In this document: piece after piece, positions 43,551-54,706 of the stretch
Layout of the letters: each line of letters opens with the position of its first letter
Position numbering within the stretch: the first letter of the stretch is position 1
Assembly (NCBI GenBank): GCA_030280995.1
Contig: JASXTE010000008.1
Location: forward strand, 16,662,212 to 16,726,211
Direction: 5' to 3'
Length of the DNA: 64,000 bases
Source of the DNA: Hemileia vastatrix
Taxonomy: Eukaryota > Basidiomycota > Pucciniomycetes > Pucciniales > Zaghouaniaceae
Position numbers and translations under genes: made by a program
The notes under the pieces: generated by a model
What the model was told of the DNA's origin: nothing
What the model saw: the letters and a program-made list of their open reading frames with translations, nothing else
The model's database searches: none

Positions 43551-44848
43551 TATGAAACTGGAAAATAACAAGAAAAAAGATTAAGAGGTAGAAGAAATAA
43601 GTAAAAAAGAATGTAAACATGCCTGGTCAAAATGTTGAAAATGTCAGGAAGGGGTGTGTGCCAAGGATTGATGGGTAGGTAGCGAGGAAGGTCAGTGTGT
43701 CACATGTGACAGGGATGAGGTAAGAAAGAAAGGGATGTTTTGTGGCCAACATGTGGTTGTGAAAAAAACAGGAAAAAAGTGCTGATTTGAGGTCATAACT
43801 GACACCCATTTTTGAAATAAGTGACTTTTTTGCAAAATTTAAGTGCTGATTTGTAAGTGCTGATTTGGTTTGAAATCCACACTTAAGTTAAGTGCAGATT
43901 TTCCAGAACTGACACCCCCTAATTGTATAAAAGGAGGGGATTTTCGGTCTTGTTTTCTACATTCTTATCATTACAATCAAACATATAACCAATACAAATT
44001 ACAATACATATCAATAGTACTTATAAATTCTTTGAATAGTATCTGAATTATAAAATCTATTTTTCAACCAACTATAATATTGTAAGCCATATATAATTAG
44101 AGAGATTTTAAATTACTGAGATCCTTATATTGAGTGATATTTTAATACTTATTGGATTTGTACTACAGTATCCATACAGGACCATATAAATCTTCTAGAA
44201 AAATGACCATTCAAGCTAGTTCATGTCTCTGTACTTGATCTCAACCTGAAAATTGGGGACCTTTCCTCAAGAATTCTGTTGGTTATCTTCCAGTAAGTAA
44301 AAACTCAAAAAGAGGCTACAAGTAAATAAAATCCTTATAGAAATATTTGGATAATTACAAAAGGTTGGGGTCACTTATATAGTGATTTCAGAAAAAGAAG
44401 CCCTGTTATATAATAAAATTGTGATATTGAATCAACAATTTTACCACTAATTTAACATAAAATTGTTCTTAGTGGGAGTCTGTCAATAGACCAATTAATT
44501 TTGTGACCTTTGCAGATAATAAAACAGATAATATAAACTGATTAATTTTTTTCTTTTAAACAGGACTCTTAATCCCTTTTTATAGGTTTATAAAACTCAT
44601 TTAATATTTAGAAAGAATATTACTGACAAATTTTCTTTTTTAAATATAAAACACAGCTACATATTGTAGACCAGTTAAATCAAGTGACCACATAAAAGCA
44701 TATTTGAATTTTGGCACTTATAAATTCACTTAATACCAACAAGTAAGCAATAAAATTGTCTCCAGTAGTATTTATTAATACTGATAAAACTCCTTTTGAA
44801 GTTTTAATATTTCAATTTTCAATTTTTTGATTTTAATTCCATGTAAAA

Positions 44849-46655
44849 ATGTGTGAAAACAACAATGATATTGTGAGTAATAAGGCAAAACCTTATAACT
44901 TAAAACCTAGAGTTGAAAGACCTGTTACAGGACGTTCAAATAGAGGGCAAGGATTCTCCCACCAACAGCAACACTCCACAGATGTCTCTGGAGGAAAGGG
45001 AAAGACTTTTAAAACAAGTATCAATAAAGAAAACAAAAAATACTTTGCAAGAACAAACTCACTCCCTATCCACTCTTATAAACACCCTAACAATAAGAGT
45101 GAACAATATAGTAGACCAGATGAACAATCTGGAGGAAAGAACAGAACAGGATTTCATAGAAGTAAACCAGGCTCTAGTGGAAATAAAAGTTCAACCAACA
45201 ACAGTTGCAACCAACAATTCCACGGTGGTAACAGCCACACCTCCAGCCAAAGAGGAGGACCAAAAGATTACAGTAAGCAAATGGAAATGTGACTGGTATT
45301 CCCAAAAATACAACAACTCTGCACAGCAGGGCTCCAGCAGTCACCCTTGCAGGGGAAAGGCAAGGAGAGGCAGGGGAAATGGAATAAGACATTGGTAAGT
45401 CATCCATCTTCTCATGATCAATTATATAATACTAAAAATGAATTACTTATAAGTAATGAGATTTCTAGGGAGTTAATGGATATAATTGATAAAGATTTAA
45501 AAAATTATTCATTTGAAAAAAAGCGTGTTAAACTTTTCTTTACATGATGACAATGTACATAGTTTTATTGATCACCAGGATAACACTAGTCACATTAAAA
45601 TGGAACCAAATGAAGTAAATCTTGAGACTGATTATGAGTCTTCTGAATTGGACACAGAAAAAATTGAATATTTTTTAAAAGAGAATCCAATGGAATCAAA
45701 AATCATTAGCAAATTGTTATTAAGAATTGAAATATTGGAAGAATTCTCTAGAGAGTCAAACAATAATACAGAAAGTGTATTATTAAACCTCACCTGATCA
45801 TTGAGTACCACAGCCAATAAATTAAAGATCATTGAAAATTCAAATAATGAATTAGTCAATGAAAATAAAAGATTAAACTCTGAGATTAAGAGTTTACAAG
45901 ATAAATTAGAACATTCTCAAAATATTATCGCAACCATTTAGGGACATGTAAAATTGTCTTTTTCAAATGTGAATGATACTTTAACTCATGTAACTTTAAT
46001 AAAGGATAGGTTAAAAAGAGTAGAAATTGAAATAGCTAACATTTTGAAAAATACTGATAAATTAAAGGACAATACCTCCTATGTGGAAAGAGTACCAGTT
46101 TCTATCAAACACTCAGATGATAAAACAATGATCGAACATAAAAATAGTTTCATGGGCTCTGAGAATATAAAATCAGTAAAGGATTAAAAAAATGATCATC
46201 TTTCTAAAGTAAGTCAATTACTTAATATTTCTCAGGTTAGGGAAGCAAAAACTAACCAAAAGAACTGGCCTAAGTTAGATCAGTACTTTTATTTTGACAG
46301 GGATTCAAAGTCAGATTGGCAACAATTCATTCAAAGAATTGATAAATTGAAATTTTCATACAAATTACCTGATGAAGAAATTACATCAGAACTGATATCT
46401 TTATTTACAGATGTGGCCTTATTATGGTTTGAATCTGTATTGAGTGAGGGAATTAACTACTCCTGGAATGAATGGAAGGCACTAATTGAAAGGCAATTTG
46501 GTGGCCCAAAATTTAAAATCACTCAACAAAGATTGTATGAGAAAACTAGATATAATCCAAATGCTGGAGATAAACCCATGGTATTTTTAATGAATTTAAT
46601 AAAAATCATGAAAGCCATGGATCCAAAAATGGATTATGATGAGTGGAAAGAGTAA
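44849..46655 (+). pseudogene. Retro2 gag
   Basis: Begins at ATG 44849 (MCENNNDIVSNKAKPYNLKP), shifts frame near 44975 into a coiled-coil part (SLEERERLLKQVSIKK, LINTLTIRVNNIVDQMNNLE), and continues through two further frames with long helical stretches (45513-46187, LRIEILEEFSRESNNN and others). The capsid domain is at 46260-46655: WPKLDQYFYFDRDSKSDWQQ, ALLWFESVLSEGINYSWNEW and ERQFGGPKFKITQQRLYEKT, typical of the retrotransposon gag family. Stops at 45785, 45940, 46186 and 46653 show decay. The coiled-coil N-terminus is longer than usual for gypsy elements. Confidence 0.75.
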
Positions 46656-46832
46656 ATAATATACAAGTTGCCTATATCAGTTAGAGACATTATTGTAGCT
46701 AGAACTGAAACCATCAGAGATTACTCTGGGTTTATTAATATATGCAATGAAATATTATTAAACCACAAATATGATACCAAGTATAATAATTAAAAACAAA
46801 GTGTTGATGTAGTAAAACCTGCTACAAGTAAA

Positions 46833-47312
46833 TTGCCTGTGGAGAAGAAAAAACCTTCAGCTCCCCTTGTCCCTAAAAGAAAAGAAAGTAACACTTGCTA
46901 CAGATGTAATGAGCCTTGGGCTAAAGGTCATACTTGTAAGAAAAGAATAAATGTTATTGAAAACTCACAAGATTCTGAACCAAGTAATCATGAAGATGAA
47001 AATGAGGAATCTAGTGAGGATTGTAAAAGTAACATTTCTTACAGTGATGATGAAAATGAGATATATGTATTAGAACAGGATATTATGTTCCTGAATGATG
47101 CTATACCTCAGACAGATACATCTTTAACTTCCATTGAAGAAGATGAAATAATTAAAGATGTATCTCATGATACTTACAAAATAACACCTATTAGAGAACC
47201 TGTTATTATATGTGGAAAAGAAATGAATTCCATTCTTGACACTGGGGCTGCAGGTAGTGTAGTTTCTATTAACACATTAATGAAACTTGATAGTAAGAAT
47301 AAAAAAAACTAG
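46833..47312 (+). pseudogene. Retro2 zinc knuckle and aspartic protease
   Basis: NTCYRCNEPWAKGHTCKKR (46885-46945) is a CCHC knuckle with CX2CX7HXC spacing, which packages RNA. An acidic linker follows. CGKEMNSILDTGAAGSVVS (about 47212-47268) is the retropepsin motif with Asp-Thr-Gly-Ala. A frameshift near 47310 interrupts the domain; its remainder (IGNDLLTKFGIKIYP-like, about 47475-47515) is in another frame. Confidence 0.85.
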
Positions 47313-47543
47313 AACCTGTACAGACAAGGAGCTGGAGGGGTTTTGGCTCAGTATTAAATCCAATTGGCAAATACAAAACTGCTGTATTCTTTAAATATAA
47401 TATTTGATATGTAAGAGTAGTTTTTGAATTTGTAGTAATGGATAATAATAATTGTAGTGATTGTTTTATTATTGGAAATGACTTATTGACCAAATTCGGC
47501 ATCAAAATATATCCTGCCAATAGTTGCTTCACCATATGAGTAA

Positions 47544-49163
47544 ATGGGAAAGGAAAATTCAGTTTATTCCATTGCTCCTAAAGAAGAACAACTGCAAGGT
47601 GGAAGAGCCACCTCTGAAGTGGTAGAATTGGAAAATGAAATCCAAAAAGCCTCTTTCAGTCCTCAACTCTCAAAAATTGAAGAAAATAATATTTTGGGAT
47701 TGATAAAATCTTATCCTATGGAATTTGCTCATGGTTCAAATGAACTAGGATGGGTCAAAGACCATGAGATAAAAATCTCTTTAAGTTGTGATTTGGAATA
47801 TATTCCTGGCAGCTTGAAAAAGAAACCTTACCCAGCTTCTCCTGCAAAAAGGAAAGACATTGAAGACAAAATTAAAATTTTGTTAGAAATGGGTATTGTT
47901 GAAAAGGTGGACACAACACCTAAGTATTGTGTTATTTCAACAGTTTTAATCTCTTATGAAAAGGATAAGGCAAGATTATCTGGTGATTACAGAGCTCTGA
48001 ATACATTCACTGTAGATGATATTTACCCTATATGTCACACTCCATGTGACACTCGAGGCAAAAGCAGCTCATTAAATCAATAATAAAGAGGTCTAAATCC
48101 ATATTTGAAGTGCAGAAAGTGATTCTACATAGCAACTGCAACTTTCCTTTGTGTACTCACTATTCAACCACGCTAATCTAAAATTTAAATCTAAATTAGT
48201 TAATCTCTCAATAGTGTGTTTAGTCTATTCCTCAATAAGCAATGCACAGCGCAAAAGTCAATGCAATATTCCGCTAAAAGGTTTATTAAGTGTCTGTGGG
48301 TTATTATCAGGGGTAGTGAGCATGGACGGGATGGTTAGTGGAGGTTCAAAGAGTTAACGGATGTTAGTGAGGAGGTTTCAGGTGTAACAAGTGTATTTTT
48401 GGAGGTCTGTGGTGTGTGGAATGATGGATGGGTATGAGGTCAATGCAAGGAGGAGTAGTGGATATAAAAAGGATTGGATTTTGGTTTGACATTCTTTAGA
48501 ATAAAATTATAAAACGTATATATAGTTAATAGTGGTAAAACTTCAGGTTAAATCATTATTATTGTACATTTCCTTATTTTCTCAGTAATCATTTCTAAAA
48601 CTTAAATCTTTGATTATTGAGTTTACAACCCTTTGTGAGATCCTAAGAATTTTAATATTACCTTTAAATTATATTGAGATTCTTATTTAACATATCTCAA
48701 AGAAGCAGCTCTTCCTTCAAATCACTTCCTCAAACATTTCCTCTGTACTTTGGAGAAGTTTCTAAACTCCTCCCTCCATCTCACTTTCAGGAACACCCTC
48801 GACCTTGTGCGTAAGTCGTCCGGTGACACTCTACCAAGGATATCTTCTATACATGCTATCTTAAAAGGTGCAAAATATATTTCCTGTCTGGATGGAAACA
48901 AAGGTTACCACCAGATCCCTGTGGAAAAGAATTCTCATAATTTCTTACTCATAACCACACACATGGGGATATATAAATATGTGAGAATGCCTTTTGGCCC
49001 AAAGAATGCACCTTCAGTCTTCCAAAAATTGATGGATAGTGTTTTCCATCAGGAAATGGTTCAAGGATGGCTTTTAGTTTATATTGATGACATCATAGTG
49101 TTTTCAAAAACATATGATGAAAATTTAATTCACCTGAAAAGAGTATTTCAAAAAAATGGATGA
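47544..49163 (+). pseudogene. Retro2 reverse transcriptase, split by a solo LTR
   Basis: The N-terminal part (47544-48027) has LLEMGIVEKVDTTPKYC, LSGDYRALNTFTVDDIYP. At 48033-48828 a solo LTR interrupts; the frame resumes with LPRISSIHAILKGAKYISCL (48830 on), then DGNKGYHQIPVEKN (first Asp), MPFGPKNAPSVFQKLMD and VYIDDIIVFSK (49078-49110), the intact YxDD box. It ends in a 1-base overlap/shift at about 49156 into the RNase H part. Motif order and sequence are standard for chromodomain gypsy elements. Confidence 0.88.
48033..48828 (+). mobile_element. Solo LTR S3 in Retro2 reverse transcriptase
   Basis: TGTCACACTCCATGTGACAC at the start, GTCCGGTGACA at the end, 796 bp, TATA-like GATATAAAAAGG at about 48457-48468. 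The flanking 5-bp copies are CTATA (48028-48032) and CTCTA (48829-48833); removing the insert and one copy restores the codons for IYPLPR. It is the complete reference for the split copy S1. Confidence 0.9.
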
Positions 49164-49984
49164 AATTAATATGATGATTGAATTAAAGAAATGTAAGTTT
49201 GGGTTTCAATCCTTGAAAGTACTTGGACATGTTATATCTGGATTACAAATTTGTGTTGACCAGAAAAAAGTGGCAGCAATAAAAAAAATTAGTATACCTA
49301 AGAATGTGAAAGATGTTCAAAGTTTTTTAGGTATGTGTGGATATTATAGGCAGTATATAAAAAACTACCAATCTGTTTCAGCTCCTTTAACAACATTAAT
49401 CAGGAAAAATGAGGGTTTCATTTGGAATAATGAAAGACAGAATGCCTTTGATAAATTGAAGGAATTTTTAATGTCAGCTCCAATATTGGGACTTCCAGAT
49501 TTTAACCTCCCTTTTATCTTGTATACTGATGCATGCTTCACCGGGTTATGTGCTGCTTTACAGCAAAAGTAGATAATAAATGATAAATAATGTGATATAT
49601 ATCCAGAACCTTAAGAAAGACAGAATTAAGGTAAGTTGCCACCCAACTGAAATGTTCAGCCATTTTAGGGGCCCTGGAGAAACTTCATTACTATCTGGAA
49701 GACCAGAAGTTTGAATTAATAACAGATTTCAGTGCAGTGAAATCATTACTAAACATGAAAACACCTAATAGGCACATGTTTAGATGGAACTTAGCTGTAC
49801 AAGAGTACAGAGGAAAAATGACAATCATGCATAGAGCAGGAATGTAACATTATAATGTGGATTTATTATCCATAAGCCCTTTGCCAAATGATACTGACAA
49901 CCCAGCTTATGTACCTAAATATGAGGTAATACATATATTTGGGATTTATATAGTGGATTTAGAGGAAGAATTTATGCAAACTAT
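49156..49984 (+). pseudogene. Retro2 RT thumb and RNase H
   Basis: KKCKFGFQSLKVLGHVISGL, then DVQSFLGMCGYYRQYIKNYQ (RT thumb/connection), NAFDKLKEFLMSAPILGLPD and the RNase H start LYTDACFTGLCAALQQK. A stop follows at 49570. Shifted frames carry on the RNase H domain (about 49660-49860: FSAILGALEKLHYYLEDQKF, then SAVKSLLNMKTPNRHMFRW). The MITE at 49985 ends the continuity. Confidence 0.8.
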
Positions 49985-50234
49985 CACCACACAATATGGG
50001 GGGCGGACTTGCTAGTGAGTCTGCAACCTTGGACCCAAACTCACCACAGATTAAACACACATTGAGCTATTGATAAAGGAGCCATACAATCAGGGATGAA
50101 CACCACTCAGAAGAACAGTTTTAGGTGGGTGTTCAAGTAAAGTTCAGTATGAGTTCAGTATGAGTTCAGTCTGAGTTCCATCTGAGTTCAGGTTGAGGAC
50201 TTGCTAGCAAGTCCACCCCCTATATTGTGTAGTG
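49985..50234. mobile_element. 250-bp MITE, copy 2 (inverted)
   Basis: Ends CACCACACAATATGGGGGGC and, on the right, CCCCCTATATTGTGTAGTG, flanked by TAT at 49982-49984 and 50235-50237. It has the same length as the copy at 1037-1286 and is in the opposite orientation. A short repeat GAGTTCAGTATGAGTTCAGT lies inside. Confidence 0.88.
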
Positions 50235-50369
50235 TATATTGGAAAATTATTCATCTGATAAAGATTTTTCTAAATTATCTACAATTTTAAATGATCTAAC
50301 TAATGCCTCTATGAGTGCATTAATTAAAACCCTACCTCCAAAGTTTAAAACTGCATTGGAAAAGGTAAA

Positions 50370-51250
50370 TTGTCAATTGAAGACAGATACATATATTACA
50401 GGAAAAAGCTAAGAAATTTAATAGTTATACCACCTTCAATGAAAGAGTTAATGTTAAGTACTTGTCATGATGACATTTTAGCTGGTCATTTTAATTTAAA
50501 GAAAACATTAACTAGAGTTAAGAATACAGCCTGGTGGATAAACATGAAAGAAGATGTAAAAAAATACATTGAAACATGTGACTCTTTTCAGAAATATAAA
50601 ATATTAACTGGAAAGAGAGCTGGGTTGTTACAAAAAATAGAGCATCCAAAAGCTCCATAGGAAATTATAAAAATGGATTTTGTCACTGGCTTTCCATTAG
50701 CAGGAAAATAAAGTTTCAATTCTTGCTCAGTAATTGTAGATAGATTAACAAAAATGTGTAAATTTATCCCTACCCATAAAGAGGTATCTGAAAAGGACTT
50801 GTAATTACTATGGTAGAATCAAATGATGAATACTGCTGGGTTTCCCAAAGCCTTAATCTCTGAAAGAGACCCTAAATTTACTTCAGAGTTCTGGACATCT
50901 TTGATGGAAGTATCAGGTTGCCAATTGAAATTGTCTACAGCACATCATCCACAAACTGATGGGCTGGCTGAGAGAATGATACAGAAACTGGAAGATATGA
51001 TCAGAAGATATTGTGCCTTTGGATTAGATTACAAAGACAATGAGAAATTTCACACATGACTGGGTAACATAAATTCCTGGCCTTGAATTTGCTAATAATA
51101 GCACAACTCATTCTGTAACAGAGAAAAAACCATTTGAACTCTGGCTGGGATATGTACCAAATACCCCAGTAAATCATTTAAATAAATTACCAAGGTTAGA
51201 TATACACCCTGGTACTAAATCCTTTATTCATATGCAACAAATGTGTAGAA
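50370..51250 (+). pseudogene. Retro2 integrase
   Basis: Zinc-binding N-terminus: STCHDDILAGHFNLKKTL, AWWINMKEDVKKYIETC and DSFQKYK, where the second Cys of the pair is Ser. The core begins MDFVTGFPLAG (first Asp, about 50670), with VIVDRLTKMCKFIPTH; then ALISERDPKFTSEFW (second Asp, about 50860-50890) and TAHHPQTDGLAERM (Glu, about 50940-50975). Stops at 50658, 50709, 50801 and 51057 interrupt it. It is continued by a segment with KPFELWLGYVPNTP (about 51125-51170). Confidence 0.85.
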
Positions 51251-51253
51251 AGC

Positions 51254-51773
51254 ATGCAGAAGAATACATCCAAAGAGAACTTGAAGATGAAAGAAAAGAA
51301 AAGGTGGGATAAATCTCATAAAGAATTTGAATTCAAAAAGGGAGATGAAGTCCTAATATCAACACTACATTTTAACTTACAAGGTAATGTTAAATTGAAG
51401 GATCCCTTTGTAGGACCTTTTGTAGTCAACAAAATGGTTGAAAATAATGCTGTGGAAGTCATATTATATGCCCCATATGATAGGAAACATCCAGTTTTCC
51501 CTATCTCATTATTAAAACCTTACCATGCAAATGATCCTGACTTATTTCTAAAAAGAAGAGGAAGGCCTAAAAAGCAACCTGAAGAAATTGTGGAAAAAGT
51601 AGAAATTGAAAAAATACTCAAGAATAGAATCCTTACTAAAGAGAAAGGAAATTGAGTATTTATTAAGATTTAAGGGGAAATCAAATGAATTTGATAAATG
51701 GATACCTGAAAAAGAAATTTCAAATCTATCCTCCCTTCTTAAAAAATTTAAACAGAAATCAATTTCTGTTTAA
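51254..51773 (+). pseudogene. Retro2 integrase C-terminus with chromodomain
   Basis: FKKGDEVLISTLHFNLQ and KLKDPFVGPFVVNKMVENNA are the small beta-barrel part. A basic stretch KRRGRPKKQPEE follows, then VEKVEIEKILKNR and, after a 1-base shift near 51653, YLLRFKGKSNEFDKWIPEKE, the core of a chromodomain (aromatic, KGK..xxxxW.P). Chromodomains direct integration to heterochromatin in this clade. Stop at 51771-51773. 51774-51942 has no gene; a purine-rich GGGTGGGCAAG just before the 3' LTR may be the polypurine tract. Confidence 0.8.
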
Positions 51774-52506
51774 CCAGCTGAGGGGCTCAAAACCAGTACT
51801 CAAAATATTTTATTATGTTTCATTTCTTTAAAGAAATCATCTTTAATGCGACAGAATTTTCTAAAAGCCTGAAAAAGAAAAATAAAGTAAAAAAAAGTGT
51901 ATAACTTATCATTTTTTTAATTGTTTTTTTTGGGTGGGCAAGTGTCAGCCTGGATATCCCCATGACTGATTAAAAAGTACTTATAAGTTATTTTAAACAT
52001 ATGAACTATACATGGGAACAATAAATTAAAGTACACAAGTTGCATACATAAGTAAAAATTATGATAAAATACAATATATGCCATTATAACACCTTATATA
52101 CACATATATATCCACCTTTTATAAGTCTTACGTACTTAATAGGGGGTATCAATGTTCATGGATCAGCAATTAAATTAATTGCGGATAAAAATCCTTATAC
52201 CCCAATTATCTTCCGCAATTATTTTTGCTAATAATTGGGTTATTAGACACTTTACGTGTCAATGTTCACCTCTTATACGACATTTTTTTACTCAATTTTT
52301 CATAACCACATCTTGGACAACCTTCTGTCATAACCACATCTTGACCTACTTTCTGCCATAACCACATCTTGGACTACTCCCTGGATATGCCTTCTACCTT
52401 GCTGCGCACTTCCATTCTCATCCCATCCTGTTCATTCTATCTGCTCAGAGCCCCTCACCATCTCATCTGCTTGTTTCTGCTCCTTTTAATCTTCATTTAT
52501 AATAAC

Positions 52507-53855
52507 ATGCCTTGTCATCCTAGATCTTCTCAAAGGCAGCCATCACCCAGTTGTTCTTCAATTCCCACTACTTCCTCTTTCCCCCGCTCAGCCAAGAAAT
52601 CAAAGAACGTTCAATTAAAAAAAGATGACCATCTCATTCTTATCAACTGGCTGAAAACCAAATCTAACTATGATTCTTGTTTTGGTACTGAGTATGCCAC
52701 TAAAGTAGGACGGCCCCCGCATCAAAAGTTAATGGCTATCTTCTAATGGCAAATGAATTACGCAATAAGACCTAGGGAAGGATTAATCTTTTGCCTAAAC
52801 AGATGTCTGAATGCTTCAAGTATTACCGAGCAAAATACAGGAAGGCAAAGGCTCTTTCATCTTCCACTGGTTTTGGGATTACCAACAACAATATAACTAA
52901 GGGCATAAAATCCATAGACAATAAACTTGATTCTTTATGTCCTTACTTTAAAGAGATGGATGCAATTTTTGGAGAGTGAGCCGATGTTAATCCTGTAAAC
53001 ATGTTGGATGGTGAAGATCCTATCTTTGAACATGATGTCGAAGCAAATCTTTTCCCATCCTCTTCCTCCACTCAAACCTCCCCTCATTTGAATGAGACAT
53101 ATCTAGATAGCTTTTAGGTAGATCCTATAGGTGATTTAACCCAACCAAATCTAACTCAGGTCTGTTTCTTTTTTCTTTTATCTTATCATTTCTATTTTTT
53201 ATTTACTTATCTTTTTCTTATTTCTTAAAAGGCTGATGAACAAACCCAGGATCCTCAATCAACTGAGTCTGAAGCTAGTGAAAATGATGAGGAGGAAAAT
53301 GCTACGTTGAAAAAAAAGCAAAGGGCTTCAAGTAGTCTAAATTTCCTCTCCCAAAGAAGACAAAAAAGTGATACTTCATGACAAACACCTTTTTCTTTGA
53401 TGGAACAGTTTTTAGAGACATGTGATGCTGGTAAGTGATACCATACCTCTTATTACTTTACTCTACTTTTCTTCCACTTTATATTAATTTTTATTATCAC
53501 TCTAGAACAAGTGGAAATTGCTAAAGAGACTCTAAGCTTTGAAAAGAAGAAATAAGAGCTCTCTTTAAGGAGGGATGACAGAGTACAAGATTTGGAAGAG
53601 AGGAAGTACGAGCTCTCCTTACGGAAGGATGATCGGGTCCAAGATTTGGAGGAGAAGAAGTTTGAGTTAACTCTTAGTATTGAAAAATCCAAAAAAGAGG
53701 AAAAAACACTCGAGCATCAAAACTTAATGGAACAGATGAAGTATAAGCATGATCTTCAAGAAAGTTTTAAAAAGAAAGATTTCTTGATCGAATGCATTAA
53801 AGCAAAAAAATCTGTTGAAGAAATAGAACATTTAATGAAATTTTTTTTTGACTAG
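52507..53855 (+). pseudogene. SANT-like/coiled-coil accessory protein of H4
   Basis: ATG 52507 (MPCHPRSSQRQPSPS). QLKKDDHLILINWLKTKSNY and TEYATKVGRPP are followed by a frameshift at about 52722. The reading continues with LPKQMSECFKYYRAKYRKAK, STGFGITNNNITKGIKSI and YFKEMDAIFGE, then a stop where the relatives have Lys/Arg. An acidic exon lies after an intron at 53160-53231. A second intron is at about 53431-53504 (GTAAGT...CTAG). The coiled coil has two to three copies of an 18-residue repeat (consensus YELSLRKDDRVQDLEEKK), against four in H2, and ends KKSVEEIEHLMKFFFD at 53855. Probably the DNA-binding partner of the transposase. Confidence 0.68.
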
Positions 53856-53989
53856 TTTCTTTTATTTCTTTCACACTTCATGTGTTCATATTTATTTGTA
53901 CATAAATTTTACAATTATTTTCTGTATTTCTTGAAATTTTGTATTTTAATGTTAAATATTCTTTTTTTAAATAAAATTTTCAAGTCTCC

Positions 53990-54420
53990 TTTGAAAATTT
54001 GACAATCTCCCACCCCTGGATTTTTTTGAAGTAAGGGGTGGGTATCACAAAAATTCTTTCATGTCATGAATCTTGAAAGTCTTATATTAAAATTCGGCTT
54101 TACTACCCCCTGCATTTTACCGGTATCCCCAAAATTCTTACAAGTCAAGAATTTCACAAGTCTTATAAGAAAATTTTGGCAATACCCCCCCTGGATTTTA
54201 TTGAAGTAAGGGACGGGTATCACCAAAATATTTACAAGTCAAAAAAATTCTATATCTGTTTTAAAAAATTGGCAATACTCTCCCCTGGATTTTATTGAAG
54301 TAAGGGACGGGTATCACCAAAATATTTACAAGTCAAAAAAATTCTATATCTGTTTTAAAAAATTGGCAATACCCCCCCCCCTGCATTTTATTGAAGTGAG
54401 GGGTGGAAGTCATCTAAATT
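53990..54420 (-). repeat. Minisatellite with poly(A) signals in H4, 4-5 units
   Basis: Units of ~105 bp, each containing (minus strand) CTTCAATAAAATCCAGGGG or a variant and GGTATTGCCAA, and TTGACTTGTAAATATTTTGG. Two of the units are nearly identical (54175-54370), indicating recent expansion. Located between the convergent genes, as in H2 and H3. Confidence 0.75.
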
Positions 54421-54479
54421 TAATATAATTACATAAATTATTAAATAAATATCTAATATATATCAATTTCCCTAGTTTA

Positions 54480-54612
54480 AAGTAATGACAATTCCCCAAG
54501 CCAAAATGCAGACCAAGTCGAGAAACAAAAGTTTGGGACTTTCCACAGGTATAGGCAAGAGGAACCCCATGAAACAAATAAATGTTATCATGATTACCTG
54601 TTATAAAACACA
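54480..54612 (-). other. Conserved 3' block of H4
   Basis: Inverted copy of the ~130-bp block; core CCTATACCTGTGGAAAGTCC on the minus strand. Here one frame stays open through the block (LAYTCGKSQTFVSRLGLHFG, then NCHYFK), because the TAG present in the other three copies is TTG. Confidence 0.6.
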
Positions 54613-54706
54613 AGGTCGTTGGCCCATTACTTTAGTTGAGGAAATTGATATATAAAAAATATTTATTAAAAAGTTATGAAAAAATATAAAATTTTTGATG
54701 ACAACT

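Larger units (their letters stand above)
37455..43920 (+). mobile_element. Harbinger-type transposon H3 (6,466 bp, type-1 ends)
   Basis: Inverted ends of at least 30 bp: left AGGGGGTGTCAGTTCTGG followed by CAAATCCGCACTTA; the right end is the reverse complement with two differences. The empty site survives in the other LTR (60420-60440, AAGTTATTGTGTATAAAAGG). Flanks ATT and AAT indicate a 3-bp AT-only duplication, not perfectly preserved. It carries, in order, transposase (+), C-run/G-run switch, dioxygenase (+), conserved block, minisatellite and SANT-like gene (-). Confidence 0.92.
36347..44251 (+). repeat. Retro2 5' LTR, interrupted by H3
   Basis: LTR sequence at 36347-37454 and 43921-44251. 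It matches 51943-52140 plus 59511-60759. The TATA-type sequence TATAAAAGG at 43926-43934 lies only a few bases right of the H3 insertion; the uninterrupted LTR has it at about 60431-60439. Primer-site-like ATTGGGGACC follows at 44252. 44262-44848 is an untranslated leader without a supported gene. Confidence 0.9.
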
